From: Acidobacteria bacterium UBA2990
GTDB lineage: Bacteria; Acidobacteriota; Vicinamibacteria; Vicinamibacterales; UBA8438
Assembly: GCA_002347025.1 (NCBI GenBank)
Contig: DEAE01000016.1
Location: 8,521-72,520 of the forward strand
Reading direction: 5' to 3'
Length of the DNA: 64,000 nt
Position numbers and translations under genes: made by a program
Notes under the pieces: model-generated
The model's database searches: none
What the model saw: the letters and a program-made list of their open reading frames with translations, nothing else
Told to the model about the DNA's origin: nothing
Shown: positions 53,445-60,999 of the stretch, one piece after another
Layout: the number at the start of each line of letters is the position of its first letter
Position numbering within the stretch: position 1 is the first letter of the stretch

Positions 53445-53653
53445 TCGGACCGAACTTGATGAATCTTGGCCCTACCAGTCTTAAAACGGATGGTGCCGAC
53501 ATGCCTAGATCCAAAATTCGAACCAAGCAGAACATCAGTCATACCACCCCGCATAATCTGACGCAGCCGCCTGAAACCGGCCAAAAGAAAGTAAATTTCC
53601 CCTCCCGCCATCAAGTAGCACGCTGACTCGCCCTTTGCCGACCCGACGCCCAT
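53441..53653 (-). CDS. Small hypothetical protein, doubtful
   Basis: A 70-residue open frame whose stop overlaps the start of the KdsC-like gene as ATGA, the same coupling seen throughout this operon. It starts about 90 bases after the candidate operon promoter. The sequence (EIYFLLAGFRRLRQIMRGGM, then TDVLLGSNFGSRHVGTIRF) is basic with one short hydrophobic stretch and matches no family I know. The ribosome site is poor. It could be a real leader-type protein or just an open part of the 5' leader. Confidence 0.35.
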   Translation of the reverse strand: MGVGSAKGESACYLMAGGEIYFLLAGFRRLRQIMRGGMTDVLLGSNFGSRHVGTIRFKTGRAKIHQVRSE

Positions 53654-53751
53654 GGCTCCCGGCCAACTTTGCCGACGAATTTTCTCGGTGAAGCCTCTGA
53701 GAGGGAAAACTGATCAGGGGATACAGGGGTAACAGCCAACAAGTTGAACAA

Positions 53752-53780
53752 ATTTTACAGTATGGCACGGCGGCGATCAA
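53752..53780 (-). promoter_or_regulatory. Candidate promoter of the right-arm glycan operon
   Basis: On the minus strand TTGATC (53780-53775), a 17-base spacer and TAAAAT (53757-53752) make one of the better sigma70-like matches in the window. It lies in the gap between the FkbM-like gene (end at 53832) and the coupled gene run 53653 to 38056. Initiation near 53745 would cover that whole operon. Confidence 0.5.
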
Positions 53781-53831
53781 TATGCATCACCTGCTGGTAT
53801 CACTACCTAGGACACCGACAGTCTGGCCAAA

Positions 53832-54797
53832 TCACACTTCGAACTCGACAAGCGGTAGGTTGGCGGCCGCCACATATTTGTAGATGTCCTCTTGTTTCCT
53901 ACGCATCCAAACGTCGTAACGCTTTAGCAGTCTAAAAGCATCAGCTGGGCTACAAGCTGGAATCTCTGCACCGACATCATTACGGAGAAAATAAGCATTT
54001 ACCCCGGTGGGCTCAGTTGCTACTAGTCGATACCCTTTAGCAGCACCGAGTTTAGCCAGAGCCGCTAGCGAAGCACCATAGTAAACAAATCGATGCTTAT
54101 GCACGTCAAATTGTGGATCGTAGGGAATCGTAACGGCTCGGTCTGGTCCAAAAGCAGAATTGTATTCCACGACAACGACCCTCGGCGAACAAGCTGTTAC
54201 AGCCTCCCAAACCCAATAATCATTCCCATCAAGATCGATACTCATAAAATCGATCTCGCCATCCAGTCCAGCATTGGCAATCAACTCGTTAATGTTTTCA
54301 CGGGTAATCCAGGCACCTAACGCGACCACGCCAGGAAAACGCCGACCAACTTGCACCATCCGCTCTTTATCACCATCAAGCATCAACCCTGTCCACCCCA
54401 ACTCACTTGCGAGACAGGCTGAATTACCTCCACTCAGGCCAGACCCTACTTCCACGAACCGACGATTAGTTGAACCAATCTGTTCAAAGATCGCCAATGT
54501 GATGCCATCCTCTTCGTTTTGAGAGTTCAGACGATACCTACGAACCATTAAACGCTGAGGGTAGGGCAGGCTTTCTGAATCCAAGTGGTGCATACGAAGG
54601 ACAGCCTGCACGTCCGGACCCAACCGCGAGACCCGTCGAGACACCTTCATCAAAACCGTAGTCATTGCCTGCTGCTCAGTCTCGAGGGTTTCCAACCTCT
54701 TGTTGGCTGCGGTCAATTCCAAACGCAGGAGGCGAATCTCATCTAGCAACTCTTGATAAGCACGGCCGGTCTCCACATCTTCATCCTCAATCATCAC
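53832..54797 (-). CDS. FkbM-like methyltransferase-type protein, paralogue 3
   Basis: A 321-residue paralogue of the proteins at 24920-25948 and 45061-46011. The N-terminal 60 residues are a clear coiled-coil candidate (YQELLDEIRLLRLELTAANK, then RLETLETEQQAM). The domain then has RLNSQNEEDGITLAIFEQIG, RFVEVGSGLSGGNSACLASE, LGWTGLMLDGD, EIDFMSIDLDGNDYWVWEAV, VVVVEYNSAFGPDRAV and FVYYGASLAALAKLGAAKGY. It is closer to paralogue 1 than to paralogue 2. The start overlaps the small upstream gene by four bases. Methyltransferase activity is inferred from the FkbM-like layout. Confidence 0.65.
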   Translation of the reverse strand: MMIEDEDVETGRAYQELLDEIRLLRLELTAANKRLETLETEQQAMTTVLMKVSRRVSRLGPDVQAVLRMHHLDSESLPYPQRLMVRRYRLNSQNEEDGITLAIFEQIGSTNRRFVEVGSGLSGGNSACLASELGWTGLMLDGDKERMVQVGRRFPGVVALGAWITRENINELIANAGLDGEIDFMSIDLDGNDYWVWEAVTACSPRVVVVEYNSAFGPDRAVTIPYDPQFDVHKHRFVYYGASLAALAKLGAAKGYRLVATEPTGVNAYFLRNDVGAEIPACSPADAFRLLKRYDVWMRRKQEDIYKYVAAANLPLVEFEV

Positions 54798-55177
54798 GAT
54801 TTTAACTTTCGAGCCAGGTCAGCCTCTAAGTCAACATGGCGACGCACCCCTGTGAGCTCCTTGGCTGCCCTGTCCAAACGACTTTTAACTGCCAGTGCTT
54901 GCGATCGAAATGCCGCCGTTACAAGTGACAGATCAGACAACAGCAGCCCGTGAATTAATACTTCATCAGCCTCAAACGAAGGTCCTTCACCGAGCTGGAC
55001 AGCCAGACGCCCTGCACGTTGTAACAAAGGCTCAAGCACAGGTTCCATCTCCCGACACATCGTAGCGTCAGGTTCGTCCGGCATAGCAATGGAGTTAGCA
55101 ACCCGGACTGCACGAATAGCAGACCGGAGCCTGCAGTCCAATGCCTCAAGACGTTGTTCCAGTGTATTCGCAGCCAT
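54794..55177 (-). CDS. Small helical protein, unrecognised
   Basis: About 127 residues, almost entirely predicted helix: LEQRLEALDCRLRSAIRAVR, MEPVLEPLLQRAGRLAVQLG and LAVKSRLDRAAKELTGVRRH. There is no signal or membrane segment and no catalytic motif. Its stop overlaps the start of FkbM-like paralogue 3 (ATGA), which argues that it is translated and works with it. The frame begins with a TTG at 55195; the ATG at 55177 is preferred. I do not recognise the family; a coiled-coil partner or scaffold is possible. Confidence 0.55.
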   Translation of the reverse strand: MAANTLEQRLEALDCRLRSAIRAVRVANSIAMPDEPDATMCREMEPVLEPLLQRAGRLAVQLGEGPSFEADEVLIHGLLLSDLSLVTAAFRSQALAVKSRLDRAAKELTGVRRHVDLEADLARKLKS

Positions 55178-55306
55178 CGGACTAGCAAGATTCAAGCTAG
55201 GGTTGGTTGGGTTTCATCTTAAGCCAACGTGCGATTTTACCCCCAACGTCAATTCAAACGGCATGAAAATTGTTGCACCGAACCTACTGTGCCGATATCG
55301 TAGAGA

Positions 55307-55753
55307 GTGCTGGCAGTTGCCCAACCCATAGCAATGATTTCAGACTTTCTGGCGCTCTTTGGGCTGACATCACTAAGGCAGCTACATGCTGCCACTGCTC
55401 GAGCAGACGAACTCAAGGCTCGCGCCACCGCCTTGCAGGAGCGGCTCGAAGCAACCAAGCAAGACTCCGAACGCTGGAAACGGAAGAGTCAGCAGACTGC
55501 CGCTCGACTAGATTCAGCGAACAAGGAAGCCGAACGGTGGAAACAAAAAGACGCCGGACACCTCACCGAACTTAGCCGACTCAGTCGCGCCGAGAAATTA
55601 ACCAAGCTGGCTCGAGAGCACCTATTGCTAATGGAAACCAAGCTAGACGTCATGGAAGGAGCCATAACAGTGCTCGATCGGCGAACTCGAAGCCAAAAAG
55701 AGCCGAGCAAAGTAGCTATAACGGAACCACCAGCCAATACCCACCGTGACTGA
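55307..55753 (+). CDS. Coiled-coil protein, unrecognised
   Basis: A 148-residue protein with a short hydrophobic start (ISDFLALFGLTSLRQLHAAT) and then about 70 residues of heptad-rich, charged helix (ADELKARATALQERLEATKQ, SERWKRKSQQTAARLDSANK, AERWKQKDAGHLTELSRLSR). A partial internal repeat, E-R-W-K-x-K, occurs twice. The frame starts with a GTG; a candidate promoter, TTGCAC-17-TATCGT at 55273-55301, would place the start site about at that codon, so the ATG at 55334 may be the true start. It overlaps the following glycosyltransferase gene by eight bases. Function unknown; a tether or length-setting rod for that enzyme is speculative. Confidence 0.55.
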   Translation: MLAVAQPIAMISDFLALFGLTSLRQLHAATARADELKARATALQERLEATKQDSERWKRKSQQTAARLDSANKEAERWKQKDAGHLTELSRLSRAEKLTKLAREHLLLMETKLDVMEGAITVLDRRTRSQKEPSKVAITEPPANTHRD

Positions 55754-56708
55754 CACACCTTTTCTCAGCATCGTCGTCACTGGCCGAAACGACGACTACG
55801 GGGGGCAGTTCGCTAGGCGCTTCATTCGTGCCCTCACCTTCAACATCGAGCAACTTGCCAACCAGAATTTGTCTGCCGAAATCCTTCTTGTTGAATGGAG
55901 TCCGGTTCCAGGCCGGCGATTACTCGCGGAAGAGGTCTTAACTTTTTTGCCGCCATGGTGCCACAAATGGTTCACTAGCTTCATAGTCGATAGCCGATAT
56001 CAAGAGGCCCTTAGCCTCAATCCAAACCTGGGGTATCTCGAATACATTGCAAAGAATGTCGGCATCCGACGAGCCAAAGGCCACCTGATCCTAGCCACCA
56101 ATACTGACATTTTGTTCAGCTCAGCCCTCATCAGCAAGATGTCGGCAGGTCAATTAATCGATGGTCGAGTCTATCGAGCTAACAGGATCGACCTCAAACT
56201 TGGCATCGATGAAAGCAGGCTCCATAACGATTTGCTCGACAATCCAAATAACCACGTTCCTCGCACACCGATCAAGCCACCGCTCTATGCAGGTGCTGCA
56301 GGTGACTTCATCCTCCTCGACCGAGAGACTTTGAAACGGCTACGTGGGTTTAACGAGGTTTATCGAATGGCCCGTTTCGGTGTGGACCACAACTTCCTTA
56401 TAAAAGCACGCTCTTCTGGGATACCCATCGAAGACATTGAAGCCCCCGTCTACCATATTAGCCACACCACGAGTTTCCAAGTTGCGAAACATATCGCAAC
56501 CCCTAAGCAAGCCGAGCGCCTCTGGGGCTCCAAGTGGCACAACCATAACGTTATCTACGACAACCCGGAAGAATGGGGACTAGGCAACGCGCCTGTCACA
56601 AGGATCGGAGAACGAATCTGGCAGATAGATTTTGACTGGATATCGGTTGCTCCCTTAACGGACTTACGGCGCATCGTGCTAGCCGACGTCCCCGAATTAA
56701 ATTGCTGA
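55746..56708 (+). CDS. GT2-like glycosyltransferase
   Basis: A 320-residue GT-A type enzyme starting with a GTG. N-terminus: LSIVVTGRNDDYGGQFARRF, IEQLANQNLSAEILLVEWSP. The middle has NPNLGYLEYIAKNVGIRRAK and then GHLILATNTDILFSSALI, where N-T-D-I takes the D-x-D metal position. A C-terminal part has AAGDFILLDRETLKRLRGFN, EVYRMARFGVDHNFLIKARS and APVYHISHTTSF (acceptor/His region). This is the layout of GT2 and galactosyltransferase-C-like enzymes. With the coiled-coil gene before it, it is one of only two plus-strand genes in the island. Sugar unknown. Confidence 0.82.
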   Translation: MTDTPFLSIVVTGRNDDYGGQFARRFIRALTFNIEQLANQNLSAEILLVEWSPVPGRRLLAEEVLTFLPPWCHKWFTSFIVDSRYQEALSLNPNLGYLEYIAKNVGIRRAKGHLILATNTDILFSSALISKMSAGQLIDGRVYRANRIDLKLGIDESRLHNDLLDNPNNHVPRTPIKPPLYAGAAGDFILLDRETLKRLRGFNEVYRMARFGVDHNFLIKARSSGIPIEDIEAPVYHISHTTSFQVAKHIATPKQAERLWGSKWHNHNVIYDNPEEWGLGNAPVTRIGERIWQIDFDWISVAPLTDLRRIVLADVPELNC

Positions 56709-57025
56709 CATCACCCAGACATCAAGGCACTGAGATCTGTTTTCCCTCAGTAAAATCGGCCAGCACCTTCGACAAGTTGGACAACTCACCGCCCACTTTC
56801 GGCATAAGTTTGGCGCACGAACCACTAATCAAGAATTGAAAATCAGACCAGCTCAAGCGCCTCCCAACAACAACATTGCTACCACTATGAGTGGCACAAA
56901 ACCCTGATTTAGAATTTTATCCAAAACCCAAGCTGGAAACCGACAGGAGCATATAACTGACAATCAACACTAGGCCTAGCGTCTTGCTCAAGACAAAGTC
57001 TATGCACAAATTCTCATAACCAGTC
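56709..57025. other. Gene-free spacer between convergent genes
   Basis: About 320 bases between the stops of the GT2-like gene and gmd. Small inverted repeats occur: ACTGAG/CTCAGT near 56732-56754, CCACT-ATG-AGTGG near 56882-56894 and GTCTTG-CT-CAAGAC at 56981-56994. None is followed by a T-run long enough to be a convincing terminator. I see no gene here. Confidence 0.5.
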
Positions 57026-58018
57026 CTAAACCGGTTCGTTGTCAGTGGCGAGGGGTTCACATTGAAGGCGATGCAGATCGGCATCCACCATCATGGTAAT
57101 CAAGCCTTTGAAATCTACAGTCGGTTGCCATCCTAACTGCGCTCGTGCTTTTGACGCGTCACCTATCAGGTGGTCGACCTCTGCAGGCCGCAGGAGATTT
57201 GGGTCGGTGTCTACATAGTCTTGCCAGTCCAACCCGACATGGCCAAAAGCTATTTGAACCAACTCTTCAACAGAACTACTAACCCCAGTGGCAACCACGT
57301 AATCATTTGGGGAATCCTGCTGTAGCATCGCCCACATCGCTCGTACATAATCGCCGGCAAAGCCCCAGTCTCTACAAGCGTTTAGATTTCCAAGCGATAA
57401 ACGTTTGCCAAGCCCAAGCTTAATTCTTGCTACTCCGTCAGTAACCTTCCTAGTAACAAACTCAAGTCCCCGACGAGGCGACTCGTGGTTGAATAGGATG
57501 CCAGAAACGGCAAACAAGTCATAACTCTCACGATAGTTGACGGTCATATAGTGGGCGAATACTTTCGACACACCGTATGGGCTTCGTGGATGAAATGGGG
57601 TTTCTTCTGTCTGCGGCGTTGCCCGCACTTTTCCAAACATTTCACTCGACGAAGCCTGATAGACCCGAATCGAAGTATCAACACGTCGAATCGCCTCGAA
57701 AAGCCGTGTTACCCCTTGGGCATTGAATTCGCCTGTCAGCAACGGTTGCTCCCAGGAAGCAGGAACGAAAGACATAGCCGCAAGGTTGTAGACTTCGTGG
57801 GGCCTTACATCAGCAACCAGATCCAATAGGGACGCTTGGTCGAGCAGGTCGGCAGAACGCAACTGGATACGGTCCCGTAAGTGTTGAATTCGTTGCATAT
57901 TGGGAGTGCTGAGGCGCCGAGTCACTCCTATGACCTCGTAGTCCTTCTGGAGCAACAATTCCACCAAGTAAGATCCATCTTGGCCAGTAACACCGGTAAC
58001 GATCGCACGCTTGGACAT
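57026..58018 (-). CDS. gmd: GDP-mannose 4,6-dehydratase
   Basis: Gmd converts GDP-mannose to GDP-4-keto-6-deoxymannose, the precursor of fucose, rhamnose-D, perosamine and others. The 330-residue SDR-extended enzyme has the NAD(P) motif TGVTGQDGSYLVELLL at residues 8-23. RRLSTPNMQRI and SSSEMFGK (123-130) follow, and the catalytic pair is in SPYGVSKVFAHYM (Tyr148, Lys152). Substrate-site parts are ILFNHESPRRGLEFVTRKV and GNLNACRDWGFAGDYVRAMW. No downstream reductase, epimerase or aminotransferase for the 4-keto product is next to it, so the final sugar is unknown. Confidence 0.96.
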   Translation of the reverse strand: MSKRAIVTGVTGQDGSYLVELLLQKDYEVIGVTRRLSTPNMQRIQHLRDRIQLRSADLLDQASLLDLVADVRPHEVYNLAAMSFVPASWEQPLLTGEFNAQGVTRLFEAIRRVDTSIRVYQASSSEMFGKVRATPQTEETPFHPRSPYGVSKVFAHYMTVNYRESYDLFAVSGILFNHESPRRGLEFVTRKVTDGVARIKLGLGKRLSLGNLNACRDWGFAGDYVRAMWAMLQQDSPNDYVVATGVSSSVEELVQIAFGHVGLDWQDYVDTDPNLLRPAEVDHLIGDASKARAQLGWQPTVDFKGLITMMVDADLHRLQCEPLATDNEPV

Positions 58019-58371
58019 AGGTTGAAGTAAGAATCGATACAGTGGGTTCTCAGAAAGTGATCAAACCCCATCAAATCGGGCAGGCCGTGGAACACGGCCA
58101 CGTCACATGCACACAACAACCGACCAGGCAACCCGCCGAACCCGCAAGAGGTGCCAGTGTAACCATCGGCCTTGCAAATAATCTCAGCATAGCCCAACCT
58201 ACCCTAAGGTGTGACCGAGCTGGTAAGCGGGCTCCATGAAAGCCCCCCTCTGAGCGAGCGGAAACGCCAACTTAGAGACGCACCTCCAAGCAGCACGTAA
58301 AGGCTAGAGACTTTATCATAGAAGCTCTTAGGAGAATTTATTCTAGGATCTGAACTTTTAGGTATCTCGGA
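58019..58371. other. Divergent intergenic region, gmd / lhgO-like
   Basis: About 350 bases between divergent starts. It contains a perfect 7-bp hairpin, GGCCGTG-GAA-CACGGCC (58083-58099), which would lie in the gmd leader, and GGGCT-7-AGCCC near 58228-58244. Promoters must lie here, but I see no convincing -35/-10 pair. No coding frame is supported. Confidence 0.5.
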
Positions 58372-59472
58372 GTGGAAGAAATCGATCTACTGATCATCGG
58401 AGGCGGGGTCATAGGCTTAGCATGCGCGTGCGAAACAGCCAGTCCAAAACGAACGGTTTGCCTACTTGAACGGCACCAACGGTTAGGCACCGTAACAAGC
58501 ACACACAACAGCGGAGTCATCCACTCCGGCATCTACTACCCAACAGGCTCACTCAAGGCTAAGTTGTGCCTAGAGGGACGAGAAGCACTTTATGGGTTCT
58601 GCGCACAGCACCATGTCCCTCACCAACAGACCGGAAAACTGATCTTGGCCGAAGCTGGAAAAGACAGTAGTGGCCTCCAAGCCCTTCTCGACCGTGGCCT
58701 AGCCAACGGTGTCGAGAATCTTGAGATAATTGCCGGCAGTGTTGTTACCAAACTCGAACCGAACGTGGCCGCTCGCTCGGCATTGTGGTCTCCATCGACC
58801 GGTATTGTTGATACAGAAGCTCTGGTGCGAACATTGCAACATAAAGCTGAAAATCAAGGTGTGATCATACTGCCAGCCATGCCCTTGATCGGTGGCAACG
58901 CTCATCAAGATTGGGTGGAACTTCACACACCAGTCGAAGCGATTCGAGCGCGGACAGTTATTAATGCTGCAGGCCTTGAAGCAGACAACATCTCAGCCAT
59001 ATTGGGCGGCCTAAGGTTTCACATCTATCCTTGTCGTGGTGAGTATGCTGAACTCGATTGCAAAGGTCCTGAACAAATCAGCAGGCCCGTTTACCCTGAG
59101 CCGATAGCAGTCGCCGGGCATCTGGGAGTTCACCTCACACCAACAACCTGGGGCACAATCATGATTGGGCCAACTTCTCACTATCAAGAAGCCAAAGACG
59201 ACTACGAGAGTGAGCGTATTCCAGTCGAGGAGTTCTTGGAGCCTACGCGAAACCTTCTGCCATCAGTGCAACTCGAAAATCTGAGACTTGGCAGTAGCGG
59301 TATCAGGGCCAAGCTTAGCGCCGATCCAACAGTATTTTCTGACTTCCTTATCGAACGCGATCCGAAACAACAACTCATGATTCATGCGGCTGGAATCGAC
59401 TCACCTGGACTCACAGCATGTATTGCTATAGCTCGCCGGGTAGCAAAACTTGTCGACGATGTACTGAATTAG
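58372..59472 (+). CDS. LhgO-like FAD-dependent oxidoreductase
   Basis: A 366-residue DAO-family flavoprotein close to L-2-hydroxyglutarate oxidase/dehydrogenase (LhgO). The FAD motif is LLIIGGGVIGLACACETA, followed by LLERHQRLGTVTS and the family's S-x-x-N-S-G-V-I-H-S-G-I-Y-Y segment. Further on are AKLCLEGREALYGFC, SPSTGIVDTEALVRTLQ near 138 and VINAAGLEADNIS near 200. LhgO links L-2-hydroxyglutarate oxidation to the quinone pool. The start is GTG with a weak site. It stands alone on the plus strand between gmd and rfbD; relation to glycan synthesis is not evident. Confidence 0.85.
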   Translation: MEEIDLLIIGGGVIGLACACETASPKRTVCLLERHQRLGTVTSTHNSGVIHSGIYYPTGSLKAKLCLEGREALYGFCAQHHVPHQQTGKLILAEAGKDSSGLQALLDRGLANGVENLEIIAGSVVTKLEPNVAARSALWSPSTGIVDTEALVRTLQHKAENQGVIILPAMPLIGGNAHQDWVELHTPVEAIRARTVINAAGLEADNISAILGGLRFHIYPCRGEYAELDCKGPEQISRPVYPEPIAVAGHLGVHLTPTTWGTIMIGPTSHYQEAKDDYESERIPVEEFLEPTRNLLPSVQLENLRLGSSGIRAKLSADPTVFSDFLIERDPKQQLMIHAAGIDSPGLTACIAIARRVAKLVDDVLN

Positions 59473-59483
59473 CAACAATAAAA

Positions 59484-60374
59484 TCACTCCATCTTTCCCA
59501 AAGCCATCGCTTGCCGTTCGGCAAGATAGCGACCAAGAGCATCTTCCCATGTTGGCATGGGAATACCTGCAGCCGCGAGCTTTTGGTTCGACAGCGCACA
59601 AAATTTTGGCCGGACAGCACGTAGCTCTACCTCGTCAATAGTTACAGGCAAAAGGTCAGAGTCACTCTCAAGTCGCCCCGCCGCGGCCCGGGCAATCTCA
59701 AACCAAGTTGCCGAACCAGTGTTGACGCAATGATAGATCCCAGCCTCAGGCTGAAGCCGAACTAACTCTAGAGTCGCTGTCGAAACATCAGGAACATAAC
59801 TCGGCGATACGGTGCGGTCTGAGAAACCATAAACTGGACGTCCCTCCAGCAGGGCATCCACCATCCGATCAAGAGTGCTTCCACTCTGCAAACGTCCACC
59901 AACTGCTGGTTCTTCCCCACCACCAAAGAGACTTTCGACGCGGAGAACGTAGTGATTCGGCGCTAACCTTGCAAACCACTCGCCAACCAATTTCGAAGTC
60001 GCATACACACTCTGGGGCCTCGGATCCGTGGACTCACAATGCAGTCGATCTGTCTCGCCATCGAACACAAAATCAGTGCTGTAATGTACAAACATGGCCC
60101 CAATCTGCTTTGCGGCTTCAGCCAATGATCGCACAGCCAACCCATTTACCTGCATGGCCGTAACGGGTTCAACCTCGGCCCCATCAACATCGTTGTATGC
60201 GGCACAGTTGACTATGACAGCAGGCGCAGCTTTCTTGATGACCCGCAGAACTGCCTCTTGATCGGTGATATCAAGCTCATCGCGAGGCAACGCTACAACC
60301 TGCCATTCATCAGCAAACACCCTAGCCATTTCTCGCCCTAATTGGCCGGCAGCACCGGCGACAAGAACCGTCAT
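59484..60374 (-). CDS. rfbD: dTDP-4-dehydrorhamnose reductase
   Basis: RfbD/RmlD reduces dTDP-4-keto-L-rhamnose to dTDP-L-rhamnose. The 296-residue SDR has VLVAGAAGQLGREMARVFAD at the start, VIVNCAAYNDVDGAE near 53, FVHYSTDFVFDGE near 95 and the catalytic pair in SVYATSKLVGEW (Tyr124, Lys128). GIYHCVNTGSATWFEIARAA is near the end. N-C-A-A-Y-x-x-V-D-x-A-E is the RmlD signature. rmlA, rmlB and rmlC are not in the window. It overlaps the smpB stop by four bases, so it is translationally coupled to a housekeeping gene. Confidence 0.9.
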   Translation of the reverse strand: MTVLVAGAAGQLGREMARVFADEWQVVALPRDELDITDQEAVLRVIKKAAPAVIVNCAAYNDVDGAEVEPVTAMQVNGLAVRSLAEAAKQIGAMFVHYSTDFVFDGETDRLHCESTDPRPQSVYATSKLVGEWFARLAPNHYVLRVESLFGGGEEPAVGGRLQSGSTLDRMVDALLEGRPVYGFSDRTVSPSYVPDVSTATLELVRLQPEAGIYHCVNTGSATWFEIARAAAGRLESDSDLLPVTIDEVELRAVRPKFCALSNQKLAAAGIPMPTWEDALGRYLAERQAMALGKME

Positions 60375-60841
60375 TGCTGTTTTATCGCGGCTCTGGCTTC
60401 CCTATCAGCCTCCCGCCGTCGAAGCGTCTCCCTTTTATCGTGCTCACGCTTGCCTTTAGCCAAGCTCACTACCACCTTCACAAATCCGCTCTTAAAATAC
60501 ATCCGGACAGGCACCAGGGTCATTCCTCGCTCTAACACCTTTCCAATCAGCTTTCGGAGCTCTCCTTTGTGGAGAAGGAGCTTACGTCGGCGCATAGGTT
60601 CGTGGTCAGCGTAACCACGGTGACTATAAGGGCTAATATGGGCATTGTAGAGAAAAATCTCCCCCTTCTCGACGCGTCCATAGCTATCCCTCAAATTCAC
60701 GCGGCCTTCACGAATTGCCTTTACTTCAGTTCCGAGTAGCACGATCCCAGCCTCAAAAGTGTCAAAGAGAATGTAATCGTGCCTAGCTTTCCGGTTCTCC
60801 GCAATCAACTTCGCGTCCGGTGGTATTTCAGTAGCGCGCAT
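60371..60841 (-). CDS. smpB: SsrA-binding protein SmpB
   Basis: SmpB binds tmRNA and brings it to stalled ribosomes for trans-translation. The 156-residue protein has the diagnostic sequence: LIAENRKARHDYILFDTFEA, GIVLLGTEVKAIREGRVNLR, DSYGRVEKGEIFLYNAHISP and YSHRGYADHEPMRRRKLLLH. A basic C-terminal tail (KGKREHDKRETLRRREADRE) enters the decoding centre in known structures. No tmRNA gene was seen nearby. It is followed directly by rfbD on the same strand. Confidence 0.97.
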   Translation of the reverse strand: MRATEIPPDAKLIAENRKARHDYILFDTFEAGIVLLGTEVKAIREGRVNLRDSYGRVEKGEIFLYNAHISPYSHRGYADHEPMRRRKLLLHKGELRKLIGKVLERGMTLVPVRMYFKSGFVKVVVSLAKGKREHDKRETLRRREADREARAAIKQQ

Positions 60842-60873
60842 AGTGGTGAGGTTTATTCCAACTCAATTCACTC

Positions 60874-60919
60874 GGTGGCAAAAGTGCAATTCTTTTCTAC
60901 AGAATTGCTTGCAACCACC
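60874..60919 (-). terminator. Extended hairpin between pdxA and smpB, possible terminator
   Basis: A perfect 8-bp stem GCAATTCT/AGAATTGC (60886-60893, 60901-60908) is extended by outer GGTGG/CCACC arms (60874-60878, 60915-60919) across small internal loops. On the minus strand the inner stem is followed by ACTTTTG, only four Ts. It may end the holB-ricT-pdxA transcript or be a processing signal. Confidence 0.4.
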
Positions 60920-60999
60920 TCAGCTGAGTTTCTCAGTCGACACGGCCCTAGAATTGATGTCCTCAGACAGCTCGAATGACTTCCGCGGCAAGAAAAAAT

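Noticed and set aside
58083..58099. GGCCGTG hairpin as a terminator
   Set aside because: The stem is perfect but neither side has a T-run, and it lies in a divergent promoter region where no transcript needs to end.
60842..60999. tmRNA gene next to smpB
   Set aside because: The gap is only about 158 bases, shorter than any tmRNA, and has no tRNA-like ends; it contains a hairpin instead.
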